Assembly (NCBI GenBank): GCA_033032865.1 | Contig: JAWHQI010000263.1 | Span: 3,807,501-3,871,500 of the forward strand | Origin: Dactylorhiza incarnata | Taxonomy: Eukaryota; Streptophyta; Magnoliopsida; Asparagales; Orchidaceae | Direction: 5' to 3' | DNA length: 64,000 nt | Shown here: piece by piece, positions 11,162-21,055 of the stretch | Layout of the letters: the number at the start of each line of letters is the position of its first letter | How positions within the stretch are numbered: the first letter of the stretch is position 1 | Program-made: the position numbers and the translations under genes | Notes under the pieces: generated by a model | The model's input: the letters and a program-made list of their open reading frames with translations, nothing else | What the model was told of the DNA's origin: nothing | Databases searched by the model: none

Positions 11162-14100
11162 CTCCCCCGCAAGCTGGAGCATATATATCAATCATGCCTA
11201 GCTTGTTACACACACCGGAGAAGGACGAAGATATAGGTTTGGTGAAGATATCAGCCAGCTCTTTATCTGAAGTAACGAAGGGAGTGCATATTTGTTTCTT
11301 CAAGATTTCTTCCCTGATGAAGTGGCAGTCCACTTCAATGTGTTTGGTTCTCTCATGAAAGACTGGGTTCTGAGATATATAGATTGCAGCTTTGTTGTCA
11401 CAGAACATCGGTAAAGGATGGTTGTAAACTTCTCCTAAGTCTAGAAGGAGAGTCCGTAACCACTTCAACTCGCATGTAGTTTGGGCCATGCTCCTGTATT
11501 CGGCCTCAGCACTTGATCTGGACACCACTACTTGTTTCTTGCTCTTCCAGCTTACCAAATTTCCTCCCACGAAGGTACAGAACCCAGATGTGGATTTCCT
11601 ATCCCCTTTATCATCAGCATAGCTAGCATCAGAATAGGCTTCTATCTTGAGGTGGTTGTTCCTTTGGAACAGAAGTCCTTTCCCCGGAGATCCTTTAACA
11701 TATTCTAATATTTTTAAAGCAGCTTGAAGATGACATTCCTTCGGAGCTTGCATGAACTGGCTGACCTTCCCAACAACATAGCAGATATCAGGTCTTGTAA
11801 CAGTTAGGTAGATGAGCTTGCCTACAAGGAGACGATATCTAGTGCTATCAAGAAGAGGAGGAGAGTCATCATTCCAGAGTTTGTCGTCTCCAACTGCCAT
11901 TGGATATTTAGCAGGTTTAGCACCAAGAAGGCCTGTTTCTTTTAGAAGGTCAATGGCATACTTCCGTTGTGAGAGAACAATGGAGCTATGCTTCCTTGAG
12001 ATTTCAATGCCCAGAAAGTACTTGGGAGTCCCCATATCTTTTGTCACAAAGTGTTGGAGGAGATGTTTCTTTGTAAGGGAGACACCTTCAACATCATTGC
12101 CTGTGAGAAGGATGTCATCAACGTATACAGCTAGAACAACCATTCCATGAGAGGTCTTGCGAATGAAGAGAGAGTGATCTGCAGAGCTACGGACAAATCC
12201 AATGATCTTGATAACTTCATTAAATTTTTCAAACCAGGCGCGAGGACTTTGCTTAAGACCATAGATTGCCTTCTTTAGCTTACATACACGAGTCTCCCCC
12301 GGAGCAACATACCCTGGAGGTTGCTCTATGAAAACAACCTCTTGAAGATCTCCATAGAGAAAGGCATTCTTGACATCCAACTGAGAGAGCTCCCAACCTT
12401 TGTTGACGGCCACAGAGAAGAGGACCCTGATTGTTGTAAGTCGAGCGACAGGAGAGAAAGTGTCAAAGAAGTCTACTCCATATGTCTGAGTAAAACCTTT
12501 TGCCACTAAGCGCGCTTTGTAGCGGTCCACAGAACCATCAGCGCGATATTTGATCACAAAGACCCATCTACACCCGACAACGTCCATCCCAAGAGGTGGA
12601 GGAACAAGAGTCCAAGTGCCACGGTCCTGAAGGGTGGAGATTTCCTCATCCATGGCAGCCTTCCACTGTGGGATGGCAAGAGCCTCCTGATAACTGGTTG
12701 GGGTGGCAGTATCTGTAATCGCAATAGCAAACGCTCGAGCAGAGGGAGTAAGTTGAGCAAAAGTGACCACATCGTGAATAGAATGTTGAGTACAAGAGCG
12801 AACTCCCTTTCGAAGAGCAATAGGGATGTCTTCAGTGGTAACTGTTTCTGCAGGAGAGTCATCATCGGAAGAAGATAGTGCTGTCCCAGGAGTTGGGAGA
12901 GAAGGCCCCGGAGTCGGAGGACAGGTTGAAGGAGATGTTGGAGGTGGTGGAGGTAAAGGAAGAGGTGGCGGAATTGGGAAAATAGGTGGTGGTGGTGGAG
13001 AGTGAATGAGGGGTGTGGTTGGAGGAGGCGCAGAAGGCAGAGAGGTGGAAGAGTTAGAAAAGTAGGGAACGGTTTCAAAGAAGGTGACATCCGCAGAAAC
13101 ATATTGTTTGCGAAGAAGAGGATCAAAGCAGCGATATCCTTTCTGAGTTGGAGAATAACCCACAAAAATACATTTAACAGCCCGAGGAGAGAGTTTGTCC
13201 CGACCGGGGGAAGGAATGTGGACAAACGCAGTACAACCGAACACCTTGAGAGGTAGGGAGAAGGGTTGGGAGGTGGGATATAGTAGAGAAAAGGGAGTGG
13301 AGCCTTGAAGAAGGGTGGAGGGAATGCGGTTGATGAGATAGCAGGAGATGAGGATGGCATGACCCCAATAAGGTTTGGGCATATTCATCTGGAAGAGTAA
13401 GGTGCGAGCCATATCAAGGAGGTGACGATTCTTACGTTCCGCGATGCCATTTTGTTGAGAAGTGTAAGGACAACTTGTCTGATGTAGAAGACCATGATTC
13501 ATGCAAAATTCATAAAATTGATTGGAAACATACTCTTTAGCATTATCAGTGCGAATAGCCTTGATAGATACTCCAAACTGAGTAGAAATTTCATTATAAA
13601 AGGTTTTGAAAACAGAAAAAAGTTCTGAGCGTTCTTTTAACAGATACACCCAAGTACATCGAGAGAAGTCATCAATAAAAGTAACAAAATATAAACTACC
13701 CCCACCCACAGTCTTGGTAGGAGAAGGACCCCAGATGTCCGAGTGGAGGAGATCAAAAGGACGAGTCGAGCTACGTCCATGCCTGGCAGGGTAGGAAGCC
13801 CGATGGTGTTTCCCTAGTTGACAAGCCTCGCAGTGGAGAGGAGAGACATCTTTGGTGAGGTGAGGTAGAAGTTGATACAGCAGCCGAGGTGGAGGATGAC
13901 CAAGACGGAGGTGCCATTGATGAAGAGAATCAGAGTCAGTAGAAGCAGAGTGGGCAGTAAGAACGTCAAGGAAGTAGAGGCCTGCACTCTCAGTCCCAGT
14001 AGCAACTGTCTCCTTCGTATGAAGATCCTGAAAATAACAGTTAGTAGGAGTAAACATAATAGAGCATTGTAATTGTTGAGAGAGAGCCTTGACGGATAGT

Positions 14101-15221
14101 AAGTTGCACGGAAAAGTAGGCACATAAAGGGTGTCCTGAAGAGAGATAGTCGGAGTGACTGGAACAATTCCAGTCCCACACACATGTGAGGGAGAACCAT
14201 CCGCTGTTAGAACCGGAGGTAAATTCCTGTGCTCCAGCAACTGGGAGAAAAGATGAGGGTTCCCTGTCATATGGTTCGTAGCTCCAGAATCAATGAGCCA
14301 TTTACCTTTAGTAACCATGTGCGCGCTACCTGAGGAGGTAGCAACTGAAGCAGACGGAGATGAAGTACCCGGTTGTGAAGTAGCAGCAAGAGGGCGAAGG
14401 TGAGGATGCTTGAGATAACAACAATCAATTGGGTGGCCCCTCCGACCACAATGAGAACAGACGGGCCGCGGAGGTCCACGACCACCAAGAGATCCACCAC
14501 GGCCACTAGGGTGACCTCGGTCAGCCCGGTGAGCAAAGCTCTCTGGAGTAGGTGGGGAAGACAACAGGGGTCGTTGGAGAAGAGAGGTAACAGCAGAGAC
14601 CCGAGCAGCGGTGGCATCAAGAGTTGGAGATTCAGCTTCTCCAAGGATTTGTTGCCGTATCATGTCATAGGACTCCGGAAGACGGAGAAGGTAACACACA
14701 ACCAGGAGTTCCTGGAAGTGTTTATGCTGTTCAGCAAGATCAGCAGAAAAGGGGCGATGCTGAAGGAGTTCAGCCCCAAGGGCCTGAACAGTTTGATATG
14801 CTGTGGTTGGATCCATGGTGGGGCGGGCAAAGAGATCGGCATATAAGGTGTAGATGCGGGAGGTTTTGGCCCCTTTGGAGTAAAGGGCCGCAAGATGATT
14901 CCAGGCTGCCTTGACAGTCTCATCATGACGAATGATAGGGAGACACTCATCAGAGAGACTGTTAGCAAGCCAGGTGCGGACAAGAGCATCACTAGCATCC
15001 CAATCTTCAAGGGTAGCAGAGCCATGGGGAGGAGGATCATCGGTGAGATGGTGGCGCTTGCGTTGGGAGCGTAAGAGGAAGGTGAAGGAGACACTCCAAT
15101 CAGGATAATTAGAGCTAGTGAGCTTGGAAGAGGTGCCAAGATTCCCAGAGGGGGTAGAGATAGCCACAGGAGGTGGCAGGGGTTGGGGGGGTGGGGTTGG
15201 ATTCACAGATGGGGAACCCAT
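10674..15221 (-). CDS. Copia D gag-pol polyprotein, 1515 aa, uninterrupted
   Basis: One reading frame encodes the whole cycle. Gag (about residues 1-250) opens with TSSNYPDWSVSFTFLLRSQ and ends in a CCHC knuckle CSHCGRRGHPIDC near 254-267. Aspartic protease has IDSGATNH near 310. Integrase has the HHCC finger (HLRLGH ... CEACQLGKH, about 434-470) and the DDE triad (LHSDIWGP about 494, RTDNAKEY about 558, QQNGIAERKN about 594). A proline-rich linker lies at about 725-780. Reverse transcriptase has QLDVKNAFLYGDL and VYVDDILLTG near 1033. RNase H has YSDASYADD and SSAEAEYRSMA. The start ATG is about 140 bases inside the primer site. Normal homology ends near residue 1350. The last 162 or so residues are read from the 3' LTR and are unlikely to be conserved. 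The Copia sublineage is not assigned. Confidence 0.95.
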   Translation of the reverse strand: MGSPSVNPTPPPQPLPPPVAISTPSGNLGTSSKLTSSNYPDWSVSFTFLLRSQRKRHHLTDDPPPHGSATLEDWDASDALVRTWLANSLSDECLPIIRHDETVKAAWNHLAALYSKGAKTSRIYTLYADLFARPTMDPTTAYQTVQALGAELLQHRPFSADLAEQHKHFQELLVVCYLLRLPESYDMIRQQILGEAESPTLDATAARVSAVTSLLQRPLLSSPPTPESFAHRADRGHPSGRGGSLGGRGPPRPVCSHCGRRGHPIDCCYLKHPHLRPLAATSQPGTSSPSASVATSSGSAHMVTKGKWLIDSGATNHMTGNPHLFSQLLEHRNLPPVLTADGSPSHVCGTGIVPVTPTISLQDTLYVPTFPCNLLSVKALSQQLQCSIMFTPTNCYFQDLHTKETVATGTESAGLYFLDVLTAHSASTDSDSLHQWHLRLGHPPPRLLYQLLPHLTKDVSPLHCEACQLGKHHRASYPARHGRSSTRPFDLLHSDIWGPSPTKTVGGGSLYFVTFIDDFSRCTWVYLLKERSELFSVFKTFYNEISTQFGVSIKAIRTDNAKEYVSNQFYEFCMNHGLLHQTSCPYTSQQNGIAERKNRHLLDMARTLLFQMNMPKPYWGHAILISCYLINRIPSTLLQGSTPFSLLYPTSQPFSLPLKVFGCTAFVHIPSPGRDKLSPRAVKCIFVGYSPTQKGYRCFDPLLRKQYVSADVTFFETVPYFSNSSTSLPSAPPPTTPLIHSPPPPPIFPIPPPLPLPPPPPTSPSTCPPTPGPSLPTPGTALSSSDDDSPAETVTTEDIPIALRKGVRSCTQHSIHDVVTFAQLTPSARAFAIAITDTATPTSYQEALAIPQWKAAMDEEISTLQDRGTWTLVPPPLGMDVVGCRWVFVIKYRADGSVDRYKARLVAKGFTQTYGVDFFDTFSPVARLTTIRVLFSVAVNKGWELSQLDVKNAFLYGDLQEVVFIEQPPGYVAPGETRVCKLKKAIYGLKQSPRAWFEKFNEVIKIIGFVRSSADHSLFIRKTSHGMVVLAVYVDDILLTGNDVEGVSLTKKHLLQHFVTKDMGTPKYFLGIEISRKHSSIVLSQRKYAIDLLKETGLLGAKPAKYPMAVGDDKLWNDDSPPLLDSTRYRLLVGKLIYLTVTRPDICYVVGKVSQFMQAPKECHLQAALKILEYVKGSPGKGLLFQRNNHLKIEAYSDASYADDKGDRKSTSGFCTFVGGNLVSWKSKKQVVVSRSSAEAEYRSMAQTTCELKWLRTLLLDLGEVYNHPLPMFCDNKAAIYISQNPVFHERTKHIEVDCHFIREEILKKQICTPFVTSDKELADIFTKPISSSFSGVCNKLGMIDIYAPACGGVLEPSGLEGLNSHDLKPAVCAVSSNQTAAFPLMYQIAPDKDKLKLRGYKTAVCAVSQIQTAASPQVYEVAPCEDQHHSTSPSGLEPAVSAGSKYKTDGSSRIYRIASCGEKRSDPPDLSLMGKCSPQRSNHQTVSSVTRPSSCSVTARSHSRSQRSLRSQYS
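11162..11170 (-). other. Polypurine tract of Copia D
   Basis: The minus strand reads GCGGGGGAG immediately before the 3' LTR start TGTTAG. This is the expected primer for plus-strand DNA synthesis. It lies within the open polyprotein frame. Confidence 0.85.
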
Positions 15222-15360
15222 GAGAAAGAAGACCGCGCGGCCTGGAGACGAAAGGCCGATCGAAGAGAGATCGCACAGACTGTGCGGGCAGAGAAAGAAA
15301 GATCGGCGGAAGATCGCACGGACCGTGCGGTCAAAAGAAACAGAGACCGGTCGAAGAGAT

Positions 15361-15377
15361 CGAGTGCTCTGATACCA
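15361..15377 (-). other. Primer-binding site of Copia D (initiator tRNA-Met)
   Basis: The minus strand reads TGGTATCAGAGCACTCG directly after the 5' LTR. The first 12 bases are an exact match to the plant initiator tRNA-Met primer site. Confidence 0.95.
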
Positions 15378-16028
15378 TGTGAGAATTTGAAAATAACGGA
15401 ATTTTTATTTCCAAAAAACTAAGTATTACAAGAGTATTGCCTCCTTTATAAAGACTAGGAGGGAAACAGTAAAATACAAATACACGATGTGGGACTAAAT
15501 ACAAATACAAATACACAAGAGAGCTGGGCGGTCTGGGCGATCATGAATATTGAGACCGCAGCGACCTCTGCGATCTGGAGTGAGATCGGGCAGTCACACT
15601 ACATGAGGAAGGTCGTGTGACAGAGGAGACCGTCTGGTGGTTAGACCGTTGTGGCGAACACTTCCCCATAAGGGAGAGATCGGGAGGATCAGATCGCTTC
15701 TCTCCACAAGAAGCGATCCGGTATATCCGAGATGAACCGTCAGTCTTGTACTTGGAGCCCGCTGAGACCGCTGGCTCTAGACCGCTTGGAGAGGTAGAAT
15801 GATGCTGATCTTCACAAGGTGCGACCTCGTATACTTGAGGAGAAGCCGCGGTCTGAATCTAGGAGACCGCGCAGACCGCTGTCTTGTAACCGCGCAACTT
15901 CAATTTATCTTTATCTGGCGCGATCTGGTACATCAGAGGGAAAGCCGCGGTCTGATTACTGGAGACCGCACAGACTGCTGGCTTCAGATCGCGGGAGTTC
16001 AAACCTTTGAGACCGCTTGGCTCTAACA
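15378..16028 (-). repeat. 5' LTR of Copia D (651 bp)
   Basis: Same length as the 3' copy with about six single-base differences seen by eye (for example near 15595, 15606, 15820, 15861, 15991 and 16008). Its TATA box (CTTTATAAAGG, minus strand) is at 15443-15453, downstream of the GCGGTCT/AGACCGC dyad array. This is the promoter that would drive the polyprotein. Confidence 0.95.
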
Positions 16029-16562
16029 GGCCCAAAAAGCGCGGTGCTCCAACTCTATAGGTAAATGACACGCTTTGTTGTAGACTAATCGATAGGGCGT
16101 ACAACCGATAGCAGTCTTGTATGCCGTACGAGATGCCCACAACGCGTCGTCGAGTTTGACGGACCAATCTTTCCTATTTAAAGAAACGGTTTTCTCCAAA
16201 ATGCGTTTAATCTCGCGATTTACTACCTCTACTTGGCCGCTTGTTTGGGGGTGATAGGCAGTGGCGAGCTTGTGCGTGACGCCATATTTAGATAAATTTT
16301 TTGAAAACTGGGCGTTGCAGAAGTGCGTACCCCTATCACTTACTATTGCACGGGGCGTGCCAAAGCGAGAAAATAATTTTTTTAGAAAATGGACGACGAC
16401 TCGCGCATCATTGGTGGGCAGAGCTTGCGCTTCCGCCCACCTAGAGACGTAGTCGACCGCCACTAAAATATAGCGATTATTAAAAGAAGAAGGTAGGGGG
16501 CCTACAAAATCTATGCCCCACAGATCGAAGATTTCGCACTCGAGAAAAAGGTTTTGTGGCAT

Positions 16563-19237
16563 CTCGTCACAACGAGAGATGTTACCTGACCGCTAGCAGC
16601 TATCGCATTTACTCACAAAAGTGTGAGCATCCTTAAAGAGAGTGGGCCAATAAAAGCCCGCCTCTTACGCTTTCAGCGCGGTCCGGTTGGCTTGATAATG
16701 CCCTCCAGCCAGCTCCTCGTGGCAGTGTCACAAAATTTGCGCACCCTCCTCGCTTGAAACACATCTTCACACCACTTGGTCTGCGCAGACTCGAAAGAGA
16801 AAGGGGTCCTCCAAAAAGTAGTTTTTCAAATCAGAAAAGAATTTCTTCTTTTGCTGAGTCGAAAAAACTTTTGGAAGGACCTGCCCGACTAGATAGTTCG
16901 CATAATCTGTGAACCAAGGGGTGGAAGAAGTTTTTATTTTATTTAAAATTAAAAGGCGCTCTTCAGGATATCGATCGTCTATTTCGGGTTCGATGAGCGC
17001 TTCCGCGAAGGGTTGTTCTAAACGTGAGAGGTGGTCGGCTGCTAAATTTTCAGCTCCCTTCTTATCCTGGATCTCTAAGTCAAATTCCTGTAAAAGGAGG
17101 ATCCATCGAAGCAAGCGGGGCTTGGCATCAACTTTGGCCAAAAGATATTTTAGGGCGGAGTGATCAGTGAAAACGATTACGTGTGAAAGTGTTACGTAAG
17201 GCCTGAATTTATCAAAAGCAAAGACGACGGCAAGAAGTTCCTTTTCCGTGGTCGTGTAGTTAGCCTGTGCGGCATTGAGTGTACGAGAAGCGTAATATAT
17301 TGGATGAAAATATTTATTTACGCGTTGGCCTAAGACGGCTCCTACCGCGATATCGCTCGCGTCGCACATAATCTCGAACGGAAGGGACCAATCTGGCGCC
17401 ACCAGAATTGGAGAATTGATAAGTTGTTTTTTTATAAAATTAAATGCCTCTACGCAGGCCATGTCAAAAATAAATGGGGAATCCTTTTCCAGGAGGTGAG
17501 TTAGCGGTTTGGTTATTTTTGAAAAATCTTGAATAAACCGCCGATAAAAACCTGCGTGGCCGAGAAAACTTGGAATAGATTTTACGTTCGAAGGAACATG
17601 AAGTTGTTCAATTATAACGACTTTGGCCCTATTGACCTCCATCCACTTGGAAGAAATTTTATGGCCGAGGACTAAACCCTCTCGGACCATAAAATTGCAT
17701 TTCTCCCAGTTCAAGACTATGTCCGTCTCTTCGCACCGCTGGAGGACTCTATCTAAATTTTTTAGACAATTTGCAAAAGAGCTTCCAAAGACGGAGAAGT
17801 CATCCATGAAGACATCCATTATATCTTCTACTAGCTCGCCAAATATAGCCAGCATACATCGTTGGAATGTAGCTGGCGCGTTACAGAGGCCAAACGGCAT
17901 CCTTCGATATGCGAAGGTGCCGAAAGGGCAAGTAAAAGTCATTTTTTCTTGGTCCTCGGGGGAAATTGGGATTTGGAAAAATCCCGAGAGACCATCAAGA
18001 AAGCAGTAAAAATGATGACCAGAGAGACGCTCTAGGATTTGATCAATAAACGGTAACGAGAAGTGGTCTTTTCTGGTGGCATCATTTAGTTTTCGGTAAC
18101 CGATGCACACCCTCCAACCCGTAACCGTACGAGTTGGGATTAATTCGTTATTCGTGTTTGCCACGACCGTTATACCGCCTTTTTTAGGGACGACTTGTAC
18201 GGGACTTACCCACGTACTGTCGGATATATGATAGATAATCCCCGCATCGAGGAGTTTAATAATTTCAATCTTAACGACTTCCCGCATATTTGGGTTAAGT
18301 CGCCGTTGAGGCTGAATAGTTTTGCGGGGGTTTTCTTCGAGAAAAATTTTGTGGGAGCAAAATGAGGGGTTAATTCCCCTGATATCAGAAATTTGCCATG
18401 CAATTGCACTACGATGTTTAGACAAAACCTCAACCAATTCGGATGTTTCCGAATCGGTTAAAGTAGATGATATTATAACCGGAAGTTTTAGGTTCGCGGC
18501 TAGAAAAGCATATTTTAAATGGTCGGGGAGTTGCTTAAGCTCCAAGACCGGGGGTTCTTCATAAGATGTGGAAATTTTTAACTCTTTCGAATCGAAAGGC
18601 TCGAAGGGCGAATCTGGCGGCAATTCATCTAAAGGAGGTTGATTTGCCAGATCCGAATCGTTTATCATTAAAGATAATAATTCCGAAAGAGAAGAACACT
18701 CATCCTCAAACGCGGATTCCAAATTAAAGCAGGAATCATCATTCGACAGTGAGTTCCACATGGAGGGGTTGATATGCAAAGTAACTTCATCGTCTCCAAC
18801 CCGAAGGAGGAGGCGACCGTTACTAACATCGATTAACGCGCGGGAGGTTGCGAGGAACGGGCGACCGAGAATGATAGGCACCTCAGCGTCCTCCTCTATG
18901 TCTAGGATGACAAAGTATACCGGGAAGATAAACTTGTCGACCTTGACCAAAACATCCTCCACTACCCCTATTGGGTACTTTACCGAGCGATCCGCGAGTT
19001 GGATGTTCATCTTAGTCGGGCTTGGGATGCCCAAATCAAGTTTTTTGAAAAGGGAGAAAGGCATCAGGTTGATGCTAGCTCCCAAGTCCGCTAGAGTGTA
19101 CTTTATTAACATATTGCCGAAGAGGCACGGGATGGAGAATCGTCTCGGGTCATTCAGTTTTGGCGGCAATTTGTTAAGGAGGACAGCCGAGCATTCCACG
19201 TTAAGGGAAACACGCGAAACATCTTCGAGTCATTTTT
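16563..19237 (-). pseudogene. G1 pol: protease, reverse transcriptase and RNase H (Athila type)
   Basis: An 810-codon open stretch runs from 19199 down to 16767. Protease has [15 protein letters not shown] (catalytic D near residue 38). Reverse transcriptase has [18 protein letters not shown], a [18 protein letters not shown] block and FMDDFSVFG near 17820, where FMDD replaces the usual YxDD as is normal in this lineage. RNase H has FEIMCDASD and [11 protein letters not shown], ending with [11 protein letters not shown]. Upstream, gag and pol would be continuous in this family, but a TGA near 19237 separates them. Downstream, stops at and after 16764 separate pol from the integrase. The central block is well preserved, but no complete polyprotein is possible. 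Confidence 0.9.
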
Positions 19238-19324
19238 TATTAGAAAGCAACTCCTTAAGATATTTCGCGTATTTCGGCATTTGGGAGAGTGCCTCGCAGA
19301 AAGGAACGTTTATGTGAATTTGTT

Positions 19325-20886
19325 TTAAATTTGTAGAAATTTTTTATAATGCTCGTCCTTCCTCTCGTTGTTTATTTTCGAGGGATCAGGAAGGGACGGG
19401 TTAAAAATGTTTGGCACAGTCGGAATACTCGTTGTATTATCTATCGAGACAGGGGGTGGAGGGGTCGGTGTCGAAACATGTACCTTGGGCTTAACCCATT
19501 TTGGGGAGGTTAGCTCCTTGCCGCTGCGAAGGTTTATGGCGTTGGCATTTTCTCGGGGGTTTGGCTTCGTGTTCCCTGGTAGAGCTCCATATGGCCGCTC
19601 GGAGACCATCTTTGCCAGCTGTCCCACCTGATTTTCCAAGTTCTTAATCGATCCGGTAATATTCCGGATATTTGACTCGGTGGACGCAACGTATTTAGCA
19701 AAAATATCTTCGAGCGGAGAATGTCTTGGAGGGGGAGGCTGAAATCCGTTCGGAAATCCTTACGGATTTACAATTGGGGCCTCTGAGCATTATTAGGATT
19801 GCTCCAGGAAAAATTTGGGGGGTTCCTCCAACCCGAATTATAATTATTACTATACGGATTGTTATTAGGGTTGAAGGGGGGCCTAACTGGGTTGCTTAGG
19901 TAATCTACAGTTTCTTCGACAAAAGTATTATTATTATTATTAGGAACCCAAGCGGGAGTGGAGGAGGAAGCAGTCATCTCCGCCACTTGCTTACTTAGCC
20001 GCTCTACTTGCGAGGCTAGGTGAGCAGTGGCATCCACTTCATAAATCCCGTCCGGTTTGGCAGGGCGAGATCTAGGCGCATTCCATTGATAGGCGTTCAT
20101 GGCCATTTCCTTGAAAAGAGCTTGAGCGGCCGCCGGGGTTTTGTTGTTTAACGTTCCCCCGGCGGCTACACCGATCATCTGTCGCGCGGAAAAATTTAGG
20201 CCATTATAAAATGTCTGGACCTGTAGCCAGGACTGCAGCGCATGATGAGGACATCTACGCAGGAACTCTTTAAAACGCTCCCAAGTCTCATAGAGAGACT
20301 CAGAATCGTATTGAATGAAAGAGGCGATATCCGTACGTAACTTAGCGGTTTTTGACGGGGGGAAATATTTAGTTAAAAAGTGTTCCGTCAATTGAGCCCA
20401 CGTGGTTATGGATCCTCTGGGAAGAGAAGTTAATCACGCTTTTGCCTTCGTCCGCAGTGAAAATGGAAATAAGCGTAAACGAATGGCGTCTTCAGTAACG
20501 CCATTAATTTTAAATGTATCACATATTTCTAAAAAGTTAGAAAGATGTAAGTTCGGATCCTCATCTGGCAAACCATCAAATTGTACTGACTGTTGTACCA
20601 TTTGAATGATGTTAGATTTTATTTCAAAATTATTATTAGCAACTGTTGCGCGCGTTATATTCGATCCGGTATCTTCCAGATTTGGCCTGGCATAATAGGC
20701 CATGGTCCGTGGCGGGGCCACATCTGGAATTTGATCGGTCATAGGTTCAGTGTAAGTATCTCCGACAGACTCTTCGGGAAATTCGAGTAAGTTTTGATCG
20801 CGAAGTCGGAGGCGCTCGCGAAGAGTGCGCTCGATTTCGGGGTCAAAAGGGATATTCGAATCGTCCGAGGAGTTTCCACGGGTCAT
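19325..20886 (-). pseudogene. G1 gag (Athila type), interrupted
   Basis: The start MTRGNSSDDSNIPFD is at 20886. The first block (to 20434) contains SNIIQMVQQSVQFDGLPDED and LSNFLEICDTFKINGV. An in-frame TGA at 20431-20433 interrupts it. The second block (20391-19768, same frame) contains TEHFLTKYFPPSKTAKL, WERFKEFLRRCPHH and the Athila hallmark NPYSNNYNSGWRNPPNFSW. A TAA at 19768-19770 ends that frame. A third block (19639-19325) in another frame holds NQVGQLAKMVSERPYGALPG and NAINLRSGKEL. Gag would form the particle core. At least one nonsense change and one frameshift inactivate it. Confidence 0.9.
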
Positions 20887-21034
20887 ATACTAATAATAAA
20901 AATGATATATTTTTTGTTTTTTTGTAATATTTTTTTTTTTTTACTTTTTTTGTAGATATTTTTTTTATATATTTTTAATATATATGATAAAAGTAATAGT
21001 AATTCCTTGTTTCAAATAACAACACTAATAATCT
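20887..21034 (-). other. G1 leader between primer site and gag
   Basis: AT-rich, with long T runs, between the gag start and the primer-binding site. No ORF and no other signal were seen. Confidence 0.6.
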
Positions 21035-21049
21035 CCGGGAACGGCGCCA
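21035..21049 (-). other. Primer-binding site of G1 (tRNA-Asp type)
   Basis: The minus strand reads TGGCGCCGTTCCCGG just inside the 5' LTR. It fits the 3' end of plant tRNA-Asp(GUC) (TGGCGCCGTTGCCGG) with one mismatch. This primer is typical of Athila/Tat elements. Confidence 0.85.
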
Positions 21050-21055
21050 AAAACT

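Larger units (their letters stand above)
10511..16028 (-). mobile_element. Copia D: complete, apparently intact Ty1/Copia element
   Basis: 5518 bp with two 651-bp LTRs, flanked by perfect 5-bp target duplications GGCCC at 10506-10510 and 16029-16033. On the minus strand the order is 5' LTR (16028-15378), tRNA-Met primer site, one uninterrupted gag-pol ORF, purine tract GCGGGGGAG and 3' LTR (11161-10511). By eye the LTRs differ at about six positions in 651, so the insertion is recent compared with the other elements here. It lies inside the integrase of G1 in the same orientation. All catalytic motifs look normal, so it may be an autonomous copy. Confidence 0.95.
10111..16562 (-). pseudogene. 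G1 integrase, split by Copia D
   Basis: The N-terminal piece (16562 down to 16029) holds the DDE core: D in [10 protein letters not shown] in VSDRGTHF and E in [10 protein letters not shown], followed by [14 protein letters not shown]. The downstream piece resumes at 10510 ([20 protein letters not shown], then [11 protein letters not shown] and [17 protein letters not shown]). It then needs a one-base shift near 10295 to continue through a PFKVKEVWPYGTVLISHH-like block to a stop at 10111. Copia D interrupts at 10511-16028 with the GGCCC target duplicated. Upstream, 16563-16766 covers the zinc-binding HHCC region but contains several in-frame stops. Integrase would insert the cDNA into the genome; this one cannot be made. 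Confidence 0.88.

Noticed and set aside
12554..13360. 268-codon minus-strand frame, and similar ones between 13.0 and 15.2 kb
   Set aside because: Shadows of the Copia D polyprotein in other frames, mostly its proline-rich linker.
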